Of a stretch of DNA of 64,000 nt, positions 17,757-26,971 are shown one piece after another. This DNA comes from Fenollaria timonensis (lineage in GTDB: Bacteria > Bacillota > Clostridia > Tissierellales > Peptoniphilaceae), in the NCBI RefSeq assembly GCF_001457835.1, contig NZ_LN898230.1, positions 79,600 to 143,599 of the forward strand, read 5' to 3'. A program made the translations under genes and the position numbers. Position 1 is the stretch's first letter, and each line of letters opens with the position of its first letter. The notes below the pieces were generated by a model, which had not been told where the DNA came from, searched no databases, and worked only from the letters and a program-made list of their open reading frames with translations.

Positions 17757-18233
17757 ATGTATGAAGTAGGAGATATGGTTTGTTATCCAATGCATGGAGC
17801 GGGCATCATAGTCGACATAGAAAAGAAAAACATTCTAGGCAAGAGTGAAGAGTATTTTGTTGTTAAGATACCTATAGGTGCTATGAAGGTTATGATACCT
17901 GTTAAAAATGCAGAAAAAAGAGGGATAAGATCAATCATTGAGAAAGAAAAGTTAAAAGATGTAGTTGAAGTATTAAAGGAAGAACCGACAAAGATGAGCA
18001 CTAACTGGAACAAGAGAGTTAGGGATAATACTGCGATTTTGAAGGAAGGAGACATCTTCGAAGTTGCTAAAGTTTACCGTAACCTAAAGAGCTTGGATGA
18101 TAAGAGAAATCTTTCGACCGGAGAAAAAAAGATACTTCACGACACAAAGAACATTTTGATGAGTGAAATGATACTCTCTTCCGGCAAATCATACGAAGAA
18201 ATAGACAAGATTATCTACGAGGCAGTAGAGTAG
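17757..18233 (+). CDS. CarD/CdnL-type RNA polymerase-binding regulator
   Basis: This 158-residue transcription factor has an N-terminal CarD/TRCF-type RNA-polymerase-interacting Tudor fold (about 1-65; YEVGDMVCYPMHGAGIIVDI). An all-helical DNA-binding C-terminal domain follows (about 70-158) with an alternating Arg/Lys pattern and the conserved LSxGEKKIL stretch (about 120-128). CarD proteins stabilise open promoter complexes, notably at rRNA promoters. The ribosome site is AAGGGAGGCG. The next gene begins 8 bp downstream and carD, the PIN-TRAM gene, ispD and ispF are almost contiguous, forming one operon. Confidence 0.9.
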   Translation: MYEVGDMVCYPMHGAGIIVDIEKKNILGKSEEYFVVKIPIGAMKVMIPVKNAEKRGIRSIIEKEKLKDVVEVLKEEPTKMSTNWNKRVRDNTAILKEGDIFEVAKVYRNLKSLDDKRNLSTGEKKILHDTKNILMSEMILSSGKSYEEIDKIIYEAVE

Positions 18234-18241
18234 GAGGAAAA

Positions 18242-19306
18242 ATGTTTAAAAAAATTATGAAAGTCGTCATGCTCCTCATAGGCGGAGCAGCAGGCTACGG
18301 CGTAAGTTTATTGGCCATCAGCCTTGTACCAACATTTCATAATTATAGTATCTATGTATCGGTATTTTTATCCATTTTATTTGCAATTATTTTTTATTTA
18401 TTGTCAGATACTATATTTACACGACTTATTAATGTTGGTGACAGGGTTGAGATCGAGCTAAGAAGGTTCACTAGCTTGGACCTTATCTTAGGATTAGCAG
18501 GATTATTACTTGGGCTAGTCATAGCGTTTTTGCTATCGCAGCTCGCTATGAACATAGGTATACCAGTACTTGGACCAGTTTTGTCCGTTATATTCTATAT
18601 ACTATTTCCATATATTGGTATTATAGTTACGACTAGAAGAAAGGACATTTCAAATATTGGAGAGAAATTTACTCAAAAGAGCACAGTAAAAAAATCAAAG
18701 AAAAAAGATACAAATCTATACAAAATTCTTGACACATCTGTTATAATAGATGGTAGGATTAAAGACATCGCTAGCTCGGGTTTTATTGAAGGTACTTTAG
18801 TAATACCTAATTTTGTCTTGCAAGAACTTCAGCACATAGCTGATTCGGCGGACGATCAAAGAAGAAAAAGAGGTAGACGCGGTCTGGACATACTTAAGCA
18901 AATGCAAAACGAAGCAATAGTTGATATTGAAATATCAAACGAAAAGATTGACACAGTCGAAGAGATTGATGACAAGATACTTGAACTAGCCGCTATGATG
19001 GACGCAAAAGTCCTTACTAACGACTACAACCTAAACAAGGTTGCCCAAGTTAGAGGCATAGAAGTCCTTAATATCAACGAACTTGCCAATGCGGTTAAGC
19101 CAGTCATATTACCAAGCGAAGAGCTTGTAGTTGAGATAGTTAGAGCAGGTAAGGAAAAGAACCAAGGTCTTGCTTATCTTTCTGATGGCACGATGATAGT
19201 TGTCGAAGAAGCTAAGAAGAGGATAGGCGAAAAACTCAAAGTCGAGATAACAACAGTGCTTCAAACAGCTGCTGGCAAGATGATGTTTGCTAAGATTAAA
19301 GAATAG
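18242..19306 (+). CDS. PIN-TRAM membrane protein (YacL family)
   Basis: This 354-residue protein has four hydrophobic segments in the first 140 residues. A PIN-type nuclease domain follows (about 160-275) with acidic residues in KILDTSVIIDGRI, in ELQHIADSADD and in LTNDYNL. A C-terminal TRAM domain (about 285-350) is predicted to bind RNA. The composition matches YacL of Bacillus, which also lies next to carD/disA and ispD/ispF. The RNA target is unknown. The gene is 13 bp upstream of ispD in the carD operon. Confidence 0.9.
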   Translation: MFKKIMKVVMLLIGGAAGYGVSLLAISLVPTFHNYSIYVSVFLSILFAIIFYLLSDTIFTRLINVGDRVEIELRRFTSLDLILGLAGLLLGLVIAFLLSQLAMNIGIPVLGPVLSVIFYILFPYIGIIVTTRRKDISNIGEKFTQKSTVKKSKKKDTNLYKILDTSVIIDGRIKDIASSGFIEGTLVIPNFVLQELQHIADSADDQRRKRGRRGLDILKQMQNEAIVDIEISNEKIDTVEEIDDKILELAAMMDAKVLTNDYNLNKVAQVRGIEVLNINELANAVKPVILPSEELVVEIVRAGKEKNQGLAYLSDGTMIVVEEAKKRIGEKLKVEITTVLQTAAGKMMFAKIKE

Positions 19307-19319
19307 TTGGAGGAAATTT

Positions 19320-20048
19320 ATGATAGAGAATAACTTTGTCTCAGTTATAATTGCCGCTGCAGGCATGAGTAACAGGATGGGTTCAAAGGTCAACAAAGCT
19401 TTTCTGCGAATAAATGACAAGCCAATACTTGTTCATACCATAGAAAAGTTTGAAAGATCAAAGTACATCGACGAGATAATTATTGTCTGTAAAGAAGACG
19501 AGATAGATTACACAAGAAAAGAAATTGTGAACAGATATAAATTTACTAAAGTAGTTAACATTGTTAAAGGCGGTAAGGAGAGACAGGATTCAGTATATAA
19601 CGGGATCAAAGCCATAAGCATTAATTCTGATATAGTCTTAACACACGATGGAGCGAGACCTTTTATCAGAACTGAAACCATTAACAAAGCTGTTGAAACA
19701 GTTCTTGGCTGCGATGCTTGCGTTGTAGGTGTCAAGGTTAAGGACACAATCAAGTCAGTTAACGAAGACGACACAGTTCATCATACGCCAAAGAGGTCGC
19801 TTTTGTGGCAAGCTCAAAGCCCACAATGCTTTAAGAAAGAAATTTTGCTTAAGGGCTACGAACACGCTATAAAAGAAAATATATTAGCAACAGACGACTC
19901 GGCACTCGTTGAATTTGCTGGAGTTGAGGTAAAGATGCTTGAAGGCCACTACGACAATATCAAGATCACTACGCCAGAAGACTTAGTTATAGCAGAGATC
20001 TTCAATACGAACTGGAAGCAAAGGCTTAAAAGCACAGGTGCATTCTAA
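19320..20048 (+). CDS. ispD: IspD, 2-C-methyl-D-erythritol 4-phosphate cytidylyltransferase
   Basis: This enzyme makes CDP-methylerythritol from MEP and CTP, the third step of the non-mevalonate isoprenoid pathway. The CTP-binding loop is [18 protein letters not shown] (about 12-29, family AAGxGxRMG...K). Further conserved residues lie in HDGARPF and in TDDSALVE. The start at 19320 follows TTGGAGG. An in-frame ATG 33 bp upstream lies inside the preceding gene and lacks a ribosome site. It shares its final stop base with the ATG of ispF (TAATG). Confidence 0.94.
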   Translation: MIENNFVSVIIAAAGMSNRMGSKVNKAFLRINDKPILVHTIEKFERSKYIDEIIIVCKEDEIDYTRKEIVNRYKFTKVVNIVKGGKERQDSVYNGIKAISINSDIVLTHDGARPFIRTETINKAVETVLGCDACVVGVKVKDTIKSVNEDDTVHHTPKRSLLWQAQSPQCFKKEILLKGYEHAIKENILATDDSALVEFAGVEVKMLEGHYDNIKITTPEDLVIAEIFNTNWKQRLKSTGAF

Positions 20049-20524
20049 TGGATATCAGAATTGGTAATGGCTATGACGTGCATAAGCTAGTCGAAGGCAG
20101 AGATTTAATACTTGGCGGAGTAAAGATAGAGCATGAAAAGGGGCTGCTTGGTCACAGCGATGCAGATGTTCTTATACACGCGATTATGGACGCCATCTTA
20201 GGCGCTATGGCGAAGGGAGATATAGGTTATCACTTTCCTGACACAAGTGATGCCTACCTTGATATCGACTCAAGAGTACTTCTTAGAAGGGTCTATGCCA
20301 TGGTTAAGGAAGAGGGCTACAGCATTTCAAATATAGACGCGACTGTCATTATGCAAAGGCCAAAGCTAAGACCATATATAGAAGGGATGAGAGAAAATAT
20401 TGCCAAAGATCTTGAGCTAAGTATTGACAGGGTGAGCGTAAAAGCTACAACTACAGAAAAATTAGGCTTCGAAGGAAGAGAAGAAGGGGTAAGCTGTATA
20501 GCAAGCACCATACTACTAAAGTAG
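20048..20524 (+). CDS. ispF: IspF, 2-C-methyl-D-erythritol 2,4-cyclodiphosphate synthase
   Basis: This trimeric zinc enzyme follows IspE in the MEP pathway. The metal ligands are in GNGYDVHKL (Asp and His near residues 9-11) and in [12 protein letters not shown] (about 34-45). The motif [10 protein letters not shown] (57-66) and the C-terminal [13 protein letters not shown] are canonical. At 158 aa it has the usual family length. It overlaps ispD by one base, which implies translational coupling. ispE is not in the window. Confidence 0.96.
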   Translation: MDIRIGNGYDVHKLVEGRDLILGGVKIEHEKGLLGHSDADVLIHAIMDAILGAMAKGDIGYHFPDTSDAYLDIDSRVLLRRVYAMVKEEGYSISNIDATVIMQRPKLRPYIEGMRENIAKDLELSIDRVSVKATTTEKLGFEGREEGVSCIASTILLK

Positions 20525-20562
20525 TATTTATTAGCATTTTATTAAGATAAGATTAAAAAAAG

Positions 20563-20590
20563 TTACAATCACGCTTAAAAGTGGTATAAT
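20563..20590 (+). promoter_or_regulatory. Promoter of the rhodanese lipoprotein gene
   Basis: TTACAA (20563-20568), 16 bp and TATAAT (20585-20590), followed by AAGGAGG ahead of the ATG at 20623. Confidence 0.65.
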
Positions 20591-20622
20591 ATCTATGGTA
20601 AAATTTTAAGGAGGTAATACAG

Positions 20623-21084
20623 ATGAAAAAATTATTATCATTAGCTTTAGTGCTTGTATTAGCATTTTCACTAGTAGCTTGCTCAAAGCCAGCAGAAAAC
20701 AAACCAGCAGATCAAGGAACAGAAAGCGTACCAGCAGACCAAGCTGATAGCGTTCAAACAGGAGAAAAAGCAACTATGACAGGTGACGAAGTAGTAGCAC
20801 TACAAGCAGACGCTGAACAAGAAGGTAAATACGTTATCGTTGACGTAAGAAGCGCTGAAGAATACGCTGCAGGTCACATCAAAGACGCAAAGAATATTCC
20901 TTTAGATGACATCAAGAACGATGCATCAGTTCTAGACGCTGACAAAGATAAAAAGATCGTTTTATATTGCAACTCTGGTAAAAAATCTGGAGAAGCTCAA
21001 GACGCTCTATTAGCAGCTGGTTACACAGACGTTGTTAACGCTGACGGCGTTAAAAACTACGAATACGATTTAGTAACTGAATAG
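20623..21084 (+). CDS. Rhodanese-domain lipoprotein
   Basis: This 153-residue extracytoplasmic lipoprotein has a lipobox LVAC with Cys20 as the lipid site. A short low-complexity linker (EN-KPADQGTE region) follows, then a single rhodanese domain (about 55-150). The domain includes VDVRSAEEYAAGHIKDAKNI and the active-site loop LYCNSGKKS, with the sulfur-carrying Cys near residue 116. Substrate and partner are not evident. Such lipoproteins are thought to handle persulfide or redox chemistry at the cell surface. It is monocistronic with its own promoter and terminator. Confidence 0.9.
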   Translation: MKKLLSLALVLVLAFSLVACSKPAENKPADQGTESVPADQADSVQTGEKATMTGDEVVALQADAEQEGKYVIVDVRSAEEYAAGHIKDAKNIPLDDIKNDASVLDADKDKKIVLYCNSGKKSGEAQDALLAAGYTDVVNADGVKNYEYDLVTE

Positions 21085-21102
21085 TATTAAAAACAAATGA
21101 AG

Positions 21103-21126
21103 AAGAGCGAGTGATCGCTCTTTTTT
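21103..21126 (+). terminator. Terminator of the rhodanese lipoprotein gene
   Basis: AAGAGCGA pairs with TCGCTCTT across a GTGA loop, followed by TTTT. Confidence 0.85.
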
Positions 21127-21167
21127 AGTACGAAAATTTATTAATACTAATAAGATTTTATTATATC

Positions 21168-21210
21168 TACCCTCTTTACTTGATGAATGAGTAAGGAGGG
21201 TATTTCTTTG
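21168..21210 (+). repeat. Hairpin repeat, upstream copy flanking the SLH phosphoesterase gene
   Basis: TACCCTC-x-TTACT pairs with AGTAA-x-GAGGGTA around GATGAATG-type loop bases, followed by TTTCTTTG. It is almost identical over about 38 bp to the hairpin at 24800-24841, with one substitution in the loop and one in the T run. It can act as a second terminator for the rhodanese gene. Confidence 0.75.
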
Positions 21211-21306
21211 TAAATAGTAAATAAAAATTCAATTGTACTTATAAATATGGTAAAAAATATTTATCTTCTGAAAATTTATATTATTTTTACATCTATATAT
21301 TCTTCC

Positions 21307-21312
21307 TATAAT
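21307..21312 (+). promoter_or_regulatory. Possible -10 box and short repeats before the SLH phosphoesterase gene
   Basis: TATAAT at 21307-21312 lies 54 bp before the start codon, with no clear -35 box. The 12-mer AATATTTATCTT occurs just upstream (about 21256) and again overlapping this box (about 21311). It may be a regulator site or chance in AT-rich DNA. Confidence 0.4.
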
Positions 21313-21365
21313 ATTTATCTTATAGAATAAGTCTCGTAGAAAATATTTATAAACTGGAGGTAAAA

Positions 21366-24300
21366 ATGAAAAATTTATTTAAAAGAACATTGTTGCTACT
21401 TATGGCGATACTTATGTTCATCTCTCCACTCAATGGAGTCATAGCAGAAAATGCCAATGAAGCTATCGTACTAAATAGCGGCGATACTAGCAGCGAAAAT
21501 GCTGATGAAGCAATCGTCTTATTTGGTGAAGATGCTAGTTCAAAAACTTCTAATGAAGTAGCTGAGCTAAAAAGCAATCCTAACAACACCTCTGATGCTG
21601 TTAATCGCACAGAAGATATTAAGTTTACACAAGAAATAAGCAAAGGAAGCGTTAAGATATCTCTTATGTCAGATATACACGTCTTGCCGAATGAGCTTAT
21701 TGCAGATAATCCTGCTTATACAAGAGCTATGCATGCAGATAGAAAATTGTTTACACAAAGCCAAGGCATTTTTGACGAAGCTATAAGACTAGCAGAAGAA
21801 AATGATTCAGAAATCATAATGATACCTGGCGACTTAACTAAGGATGGCGAAGTACAATCTCATAAGTATGTAAGCGAAAAGCTTGAAGCTTGGAAGAGTG
21901 GAAGAGAAGCTCAAGGCAAAAAGGCTGCATACTTTGTAATACCAGGTAACCACGACATTAATAACTACGATGGATATGACTTTACAACTTATAATAAAGA
22001 CACTGACACGGCAAAGCTTGCAGGACTAACTACGCATACAATGTTTAATAGCATGTACAAGTCATTATACGAAGACGCAGAGCTATATATAAACTCAGAA
22101 GAATACAAGAGCTATATGGCTAGTCATCAAGATGTAGCTGAAGGACACGGCTCTTCATCATATGCAAAGCATATTGATCTAGCTGGATCAATTGAAGGCA
22201 AAAGCGGACTTACTGTTATAGGCATAGATACATCCATAAACACTGCTGACGTTACTCCTAACGGTGAAGACTCTCATATCACAGCTGGTACTATGGGAGA
22301 AAACCTATATCAATGGGCTAAAAAACAAGTTATAGAAGCTAAAAAGAGAAATGACGTTGTATTTTTAATAAGCCATCACGGTTATATACTACACTTTGTA
22401 AAAGAACCAGAACTACTTAAAGAATACTTATTAAATGAATGGGACGAAAAGTGCTACGATGGTAAAAGGCCTGCAGAAGCCTTTGCTGATTTAGGCGTTT
22501 CTTATGTATTTACTGGTCATATGCATGCTCAAGATATTGCTAAGCTTGTAAGTAGAGACGGAAATACAATATATGATATAGAAACAGGTTCAACAGTTAC
22601 TTACCCTTGTCCTATACGTCATCTTGAGCTAAACAATGCAATAGCTACAGAAAATCCAGGACATGACTTAGATGTTAAGACAGAACTAATCAAAAATGTT
22701 ACTTATACAGATTCAGATGGAAGTCAAAAAAATATTACGGATTTAACGGAGTTTGCTAAGGGCACAGTAATTAACAAAGACTTAATTGTTGGTGCAAGTG
22801 GAGCTTTGTTTACAAGTGAGCTTTATAAAAACTTGTCGGGTGATCTAAGTAAATCAATAACTGGACTAATTGAGAACGAACCTGATCCAGCAAAAAGACA
22901 TGAAAAGCTTAGTGCTTATTTATGGGATAATTTAGAGCCAGTTATAATACCTATGCTAGCAGAAAAAGTTAAAGAAATGGATGAAAGAAATACTTTTGAA
23001 GCACATATAGAAGATAACGACAAATTAAAGCTAAATGCTAAAATTTATTATAAGCTTATGGGTAGAGATAGAGAAATTAATGCTAAAGTAACAATTACAA
23101 AAGATAATTTAGCAAAATTGGTAGAAGAACTATTGACTAAGATTAATAATAAATTAAAAGACGAAGATTTATTAAAGGGCTATGTTAAAAAACTAGCTGG
23201 ACCACTATTAAAAGCCAAAGTAACCGATAAAGTTACAGTTCAAGATTTAGCAAATTATGCTTATCTTTCTCACTTGGCAGGAAACGAAAAGCTTAGTACT
23301 GAAATTCAAGAAGCATATAATAAGATAGAAAAAGATGGAGCACTTGGAGATATATTAAGGCAAGTTAATGGACCACTTTCTGAAGTAGTCGATAATTTTG
23401 TAGATGGTTTAGATTACGATCCAGAACTTGTTGAAGTATTAGATACTAGTGAGTCTGGAAAAGATGCTTCACTTATCAAAATGGCGATTAATATGAAGAT
23501 AGGAAAGAGCGTAAAAGATACACTTACAAAATTAAAATTTATGAAATTTGACATTACAGCAGATGGAGCAAAAAATGTACTAGATCTAGATAAAATACTT
23601 GCTATAGAAGCTGTTCAAGGCGGTTTATCCTTAGCAGATAAATCAATTCTTGATATAGTTGATGCTTTTACAAGCGAAGATCAAGCTGCTTATCAAGAAT
23701 ACTCATACAAAGAAGATAATAATACAAAACTTTCTTGGCAAGCCAGCATGGACCCAGCTAATTTCACAGCAAGCATAAATGGAGACACAATAAGTATATC
23801 AAGCGGTGGCAATGATGAATACACAGGAAAACTTGTACAAGATGGAAAAGATATAGCTTTAGATGAAAATCATTCAGCAAGCTTTGCTTATGATAAAGAA
23901 TTTACTATTAAACTAGAAAGAGTCCTTCCTAACGGATATACATTAAATTATACATCAAACAATGTACTGATTAAAGAAAATACAATAGAACCAAATCCAA
24001 CCCCACAACCAGAACCAAATCCTGATAAAGACAATACTATAATTATACCGACATATGAACCTGATAATAGAGATGAGCACAACTATAGACCAAGAAGACC
24101 AAGAACAGAGAAAAAAGAAGATTATAAAGAAGAAACAAAGACTATTGAAACAAATACAAAACCTATAGAAAAAACAAAACTTAGTCCAATAGAAGTACCT
24201 GATAAAGTCTTGCCAGTTAATTTTACAGACATAGTCAATGAAAGAAGAAGAGATGCCATCATCAATCTTGCTTCAAGAGGCGTTTTAGCGGGTATTAAAA

Positions 24301-24764
24301 AAGATAAGTTCATGCCAAATACAACAGTTACAAGAGCCATGGTAGCTGCAGTCTTCATGAGAATATCAAGAGATAAGTTTATAAACACAAATATGAGCGC
24401 AAAAGATATAATGATGAAAGACTGGTACTTCAATTCAGTTAAGTGGGCAATGACACATGGTATTGTAGCAGGATACCCAGACGGATCATTCAAGCCTATG
24501 AAAAAAGTAAGTAGACAAGAATTAGCCGTTATGCTTGAAGGACTACTTAAACTATATAATATAAATATGCCTAATACTGTTGACGTTGACTATAGCGCAT
24601 ATAGCTATCTACCAGCATGGAGCCACGATGCAGTTATAGACGTAGTTAGAAAAGGATTGTTAGAAGTCGATCAAGATGGCAAACTTGGATACGATAAAGA
24701 AGTTAGTCGTACTGATTTTGCATACGCGATTGATAAGATAGTTGAGTTTGCATTAAACAATTAA
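21366..24764 (+). CDS. S-layer-homology calcineurin-like phosphoesterase
   Basis: This 1,132-residue secreted enzyme has a signal peptide (about 1-27). A metallophosphoesterase domain follows with all ligand motifs: SDIHV (about 101), GDLTKDGE (155), GNHDIN (194), SHHGY (337) and GHMHA (384). The middle region (about 430-860) is helical and unassigned. A Pro/Asn-rich linker and a charged Arg/Lys/Glu stretch (about 875-945) lead to three SLH repeats (about 950-1130) with recognisable INLASRGVLAGI, VKWAMTHGIVAGYPDGSFKP and IDVVRKGLLEV cores. SLH domains bind pyruvylated secondary wall polymers, so the enzyme should be held at the cell surface. Its substrate (nucleotides or phosphodiesters) is not evident. 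It is monocistronic. Confidence 0.9.
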   Translation: MKNLFKRTLLLLMAILMFISPLNGVIAENANEAIVLNSGDTSSENADEAIVLFGEDASSKTSNEVAELKSNPNNTSDAVNRTEDIKFTQEISKGSVKISLMSDIHVLPNELIADNPAYTRAMHADRKLFTQSQGIFDEAIRLAEENDSEIIMIPGDLTKDGEVQSHKYVSEKLEAWKSGREAQGKKAAYFVIPGNHDINNYDGYDFTTYNKDTDTAKLAGLTTHTMFNSMYKSLYEDAELYINSEEYKSYMASHQDVAEGHGSSSYAKHIDLAGSIEGKSGLTVIGIDTSINTADVTPNGEDSHITAGTMGENLYQWAKKQVIEAKKRNDVVFLISHHGYILHFVKEPELLKEYLLNEWDEKCYDGKRPAEAFADLGVSYVFTGHMHAQDIAKLVSRDGNTIYDIETGSTVTYPCPIRHLELNNAIATENPGHDLDVKTELIKNVTYTDSDGSQKNITDLTEFAKGTVINKDLIVGASGALFTSELYKNLSGDLSKSITGLIENEPDPAKRHEKLSAYLWDNLEPVIIPMLAEKVKEMDERNTFEAHIEDNDKLKLNAKIYYKLMGRDREINAKVTITKDNLAKLVEELLTKINNKLKDEDLLKGYVKKLAGPLLKAKVTDKVTVQDLANYAYLSHLAGNEKLSTEIQEAYNKIEKDGALGDILRQVNGPLSEVVDNFVDGLDYDPELVEVLDTSESGKDASLIKMAINMKIGKSVKDTLTKLKFMKFDITADGAKNVLDLDKILAIEAVQGGLSLADKSILDIVDAFTSEDQAAYQEYSYKEDNNTKLSWQASMDPANFTASINGDTISISSGGNDEYTGKLVQDGKDIALDENHSASFAYDKEFTIKLERVLPNGYTLNYTSNNVLIKENTIEPNPTPQPEPNPDKDNTIIIPTYEPDNRDEHNYRPRRPRTEKKEDYKEETKTIETNTKPIEKTKLSPIEVPDKVLPVNFTDIVNERRRDAIINLASRGVLAGIKKDKFMPNTTVTRAMVAAVFMRISRDKFINTNMSAKDIMMKDWYFNSVKWAMTHGIVAGYPDGSFKPMKKVSRQELAVMLEGLLKLYNINMPNTVDVDYSAYSYLPAWSHDAVIDVVRKGLLEVDQDGKLGYDKEVSRTDFAYAIDKIVEFALNN

Positions 24765-24799
24765 TTTTTAATAAGATATAGCTAAGCAAAATTAATATT

Positions 24800-24841
24800 T
24801 ACCCTCTTTACTTGATGAACGAGTAAGGAGGGTATTTTTTG
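24800..24841 (+). terminator. Terminator of the SLH phosphoesterase gene, downstream hairpin copy
   Basis: TACCCTC-x-TTACTT pairs with AGTAA-x-GAGGGTA and is followed by T6. It is the second copy of the hairpin found upstream of the same gene at 21168. Confidence 0.85.
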
Positions 24842-24964
24842 TAAAATTATATTAAATAAAAACTAAATACTTTACTCACACTTAACATATTGCACATACA
24901 ACATTAACAAAACTCATGTATCATAAACAAGTAATTGAGATATGAAAATTATTTAGGAGGATGT

Positions 24965-26047
24965 ATGAGTAAGATTTCTTTAAGACATGTATATAAAAAG
25001 TATGAGAATGGAATCGATAACGCTGTTAAAGACTTTAATCTTGAAGTAGAAGACAAAGAGTTCATAGTCTTTGTTGGACCATCAGGCTGCGGAAAGTCCA
25101 CAACGCTTAGGATGATAGCTGGACTTGAAGATATTAGTGAGGGTGAGCTACTAATCGATGGCAAGAGAATGAACGAGGTAGCACCAAAAGACAGAGGCAC
25201 TGCAATGGTATTTCAAAATTATGCTCTATACCCACACTTAAATGTTTATGACAATATTGGTTTTGGGCTAAAGATTCGTGGCGTTGACAAGGATATTAGA
25301 GATAAAAGTATTAGAGAAACTGCCGAAAAGCTTGGTTTAACTGAGTACCTAAAGAGAAAGCCGGTTGAGCTATCAGGCGGACAAAAGCAAAGGGTAGCTT
25401 TAGGCAGGGCCATAGTTAGAGACGCTGAAATCTTTTTAATGGATGAGCCTCTATCGAACCTTGATGCTAAGCTTAGAATACACATGAGAGAAGAGCTTGT
25501 TGAGCTACAAAGGGAGCTTGGCTCAACTGTTATATACGTAACTCACGATCAAACAGAGGCTATGACTATGGCTACAAGGATAGTTTGTTTAAAAGATGGC
25601 GTGATTCAGCAAGTTGGAACTCCAAAGGAGCTTTATGAAAACCCTAGCAATGTCTTTGTTGCGGGCTTTTTAGGAGCACCGCCAATGAATTTTATCAAAG
25701 GAAAAATTAGATACGGAAAACTTTATAATAGCAAAGGAAGGGCTCTTGCAAATTATTCTAATGTTGACAATAAAGACGTAGTCATGGGCATTAGGCCTGA
25801 GCACATTAGAATTACTGATAATGAAGATGATTTTGCACTAAAGATTAAGATGGTAGAGCTATTAGGAGCAGATTACCATATACATGGCGAGCTAGATGGA
25901 GACGAGATAACTCTTAGAGCAGATGCAAAGCTTGATATCGAGTCAAAAAGCGAGATACATATTGCATTTGTGACAGAAAATATCTTGTTATTTGATGCTA
26001 AGACAGAAAACAGAATTTTCTGGGAGGCAATAGATGGAGCTAAGTAG
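24965..26047 (+). CDS. Carbohydrate ABC importer ATPase (MsmK/UgpC type)
   Basis: This 360-residue ATPase energises the importer encoded by the next genes. Walker A is GPSGCGKST, the Q-loop is VFQNYALYPH, the signature is LSGGQKQR, and Walker B is IFLMDEPLSNLDAKLR. A C-terminal TOBE/MalK-regulatory domain (about 240-360) includes VMGIRPEHI. The start at 24965 follows TTAGGAGG. An in-frame ATG 30 bp upstream overlaps that ribosome site and is rejected. It overlaps the permease gene by 14 bp. MalK-type ATPases can serve several sugar importers. Confidence 0.92.
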   Translation: MSKISLRHVYKKYENGIDNAVKDFNLEVEDKEFIVFVGPSGCGKSTTLRMIAGLEDISEGELLIDGKRMNEVAPKDRGTAMVFQNYALYPHLNVYDNIGFGLKIRGVDKDIRDKSIRETAEKLGLTEYLKRKPVELSGGQKQRVALGRAIVRDAEIFLMDEPLSNLDAKLRIHMREELVELQRELGSTVIYVTHDQTEAMTMATRIVCLKDGVIQQVGTPKELYENPSNVFVAGFLGAPPMNFIKGKIRYGKLYNSKGRALANYSNVDNKDVVMGIRPEHIRITDNEDDFALKIKMVELLGADYHIHGELDGDEITLRADAKLDIESKSEIHIAFVTENILLFDAKTENRIFWEAIDGAK

Positions 26048-26966
26048 AGAAGTAAGCAAAGCAAAAGATAAAAGCAAAGCAAAAAGAGTTCGTGGAATAA
26101 AAAGTATAAGATTTTCAGGCTTTCTTGTCTATATAGTTTTGCCACTAATACCGCTTTTGGTATTTTGGTTCATCCCAATGATAGCGTCATTCTTACTAAG
26201 TTTTACAGATTGGGACTATATCAGCCCGACATTTAATGTAGTTGGCGCACAAAACTACAAGGACATACTTAGTAGCGATGCCTTTTGGCAAGCACTTAAA
26301 AATACTTTGTTATTCGGTCTAGGAACAGTAGTTCCGACACTTATCTTTGGCTTTTTGATGGCAATACTCATAGATAAATTTAGACGCGGCAAAGAGCTTA
26401 TACAAGGCTTTTTATTCGCACCATGGATTACGCCGATGGTTGCTATGTCTATAGTATGGAGCTGGATGTTTAGACCAGATATCGGCCTTATCAATAGAGG
26501 GCTAGCTATTTTTGGCATAAGTGGACCAAACTGGCTAACAGACTCAAACACAGCGCTCATCGCTGTAATGATAGTAACCGTATGGAAGACATCGGGCTGG
26601 TGCATGCTTTATTACGCAGACGCCATCAGCAAGATACCAAAGGATTTATTCGAAGCGTATGACCTAGAAGGCTCAAGTGTTTGGCAAAAGATAAAGTACA
26701 TCTATATGCCGATGACAGCAAAGACAACGCTGTTCTTAGCGGTTATAAGCCTAATTAACTCAATACAAGCCTACGATCAAATCAGTGTACTAACACGTGG
26801 TGGCCCAGCAGGATCAACAAGAACATTGCTTTATTTATTCTATCAAATGGCCTTCGAGCAATTCAACATGGGTAAGGCGACAACGGTAACCATGATTATG
26901 GTCGTCATTACTGGTATACTCGCTGGACTTATGTTTATCTTGCAAAAGAAGTTCGCAAATAGGTGA
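26034..26966 (+). CDS. ABC importer permease, MalF/UgpA type
   Basis: This 310-residue inner-membrane subunit has six hydrophobic segments. The EAA cytoplasmic loop appears as EAYDLEGSSVWQKIKYIYMP (about 206-225), which docks on the ATPase. The Lys-rich N-terminus is cytoplasmic. Homology to UgpA/MalF-type permeases implies a sugar or glycerophosphodiester substrate. It overlaps the genes on both sides, so importer subunits are co-translated. Confidence 0.9.
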   Translation: MELSREVSKAKDKSKAKRVRGIKSIRFSGFLVYIVLPLIPLLVFWFIPMIASFLLSFTDWDYISPTFNVVGAQNYKDILSSDAFWQALKNTLLFGLGTVVPTLIFGFLMAILIDKFRRGKELIQGFLFAPWITPMVAMSIVWSWMFRPDIGLINRGLAIFGISGPNWLTDSNTALIAVMIVTVWKTSGWCMLYYADAISKIPKDLFEAYDLEGSSVWQKIKYIYMPMTAKTTLFLAVISLINSIQAYDQISVLTRGGPAGSTRTLLYLFYQMAFEQFNMGKATTVTMIMVVITGILAGLMFILQKKFANR

Positions 26967-26971
26967 TAAAG

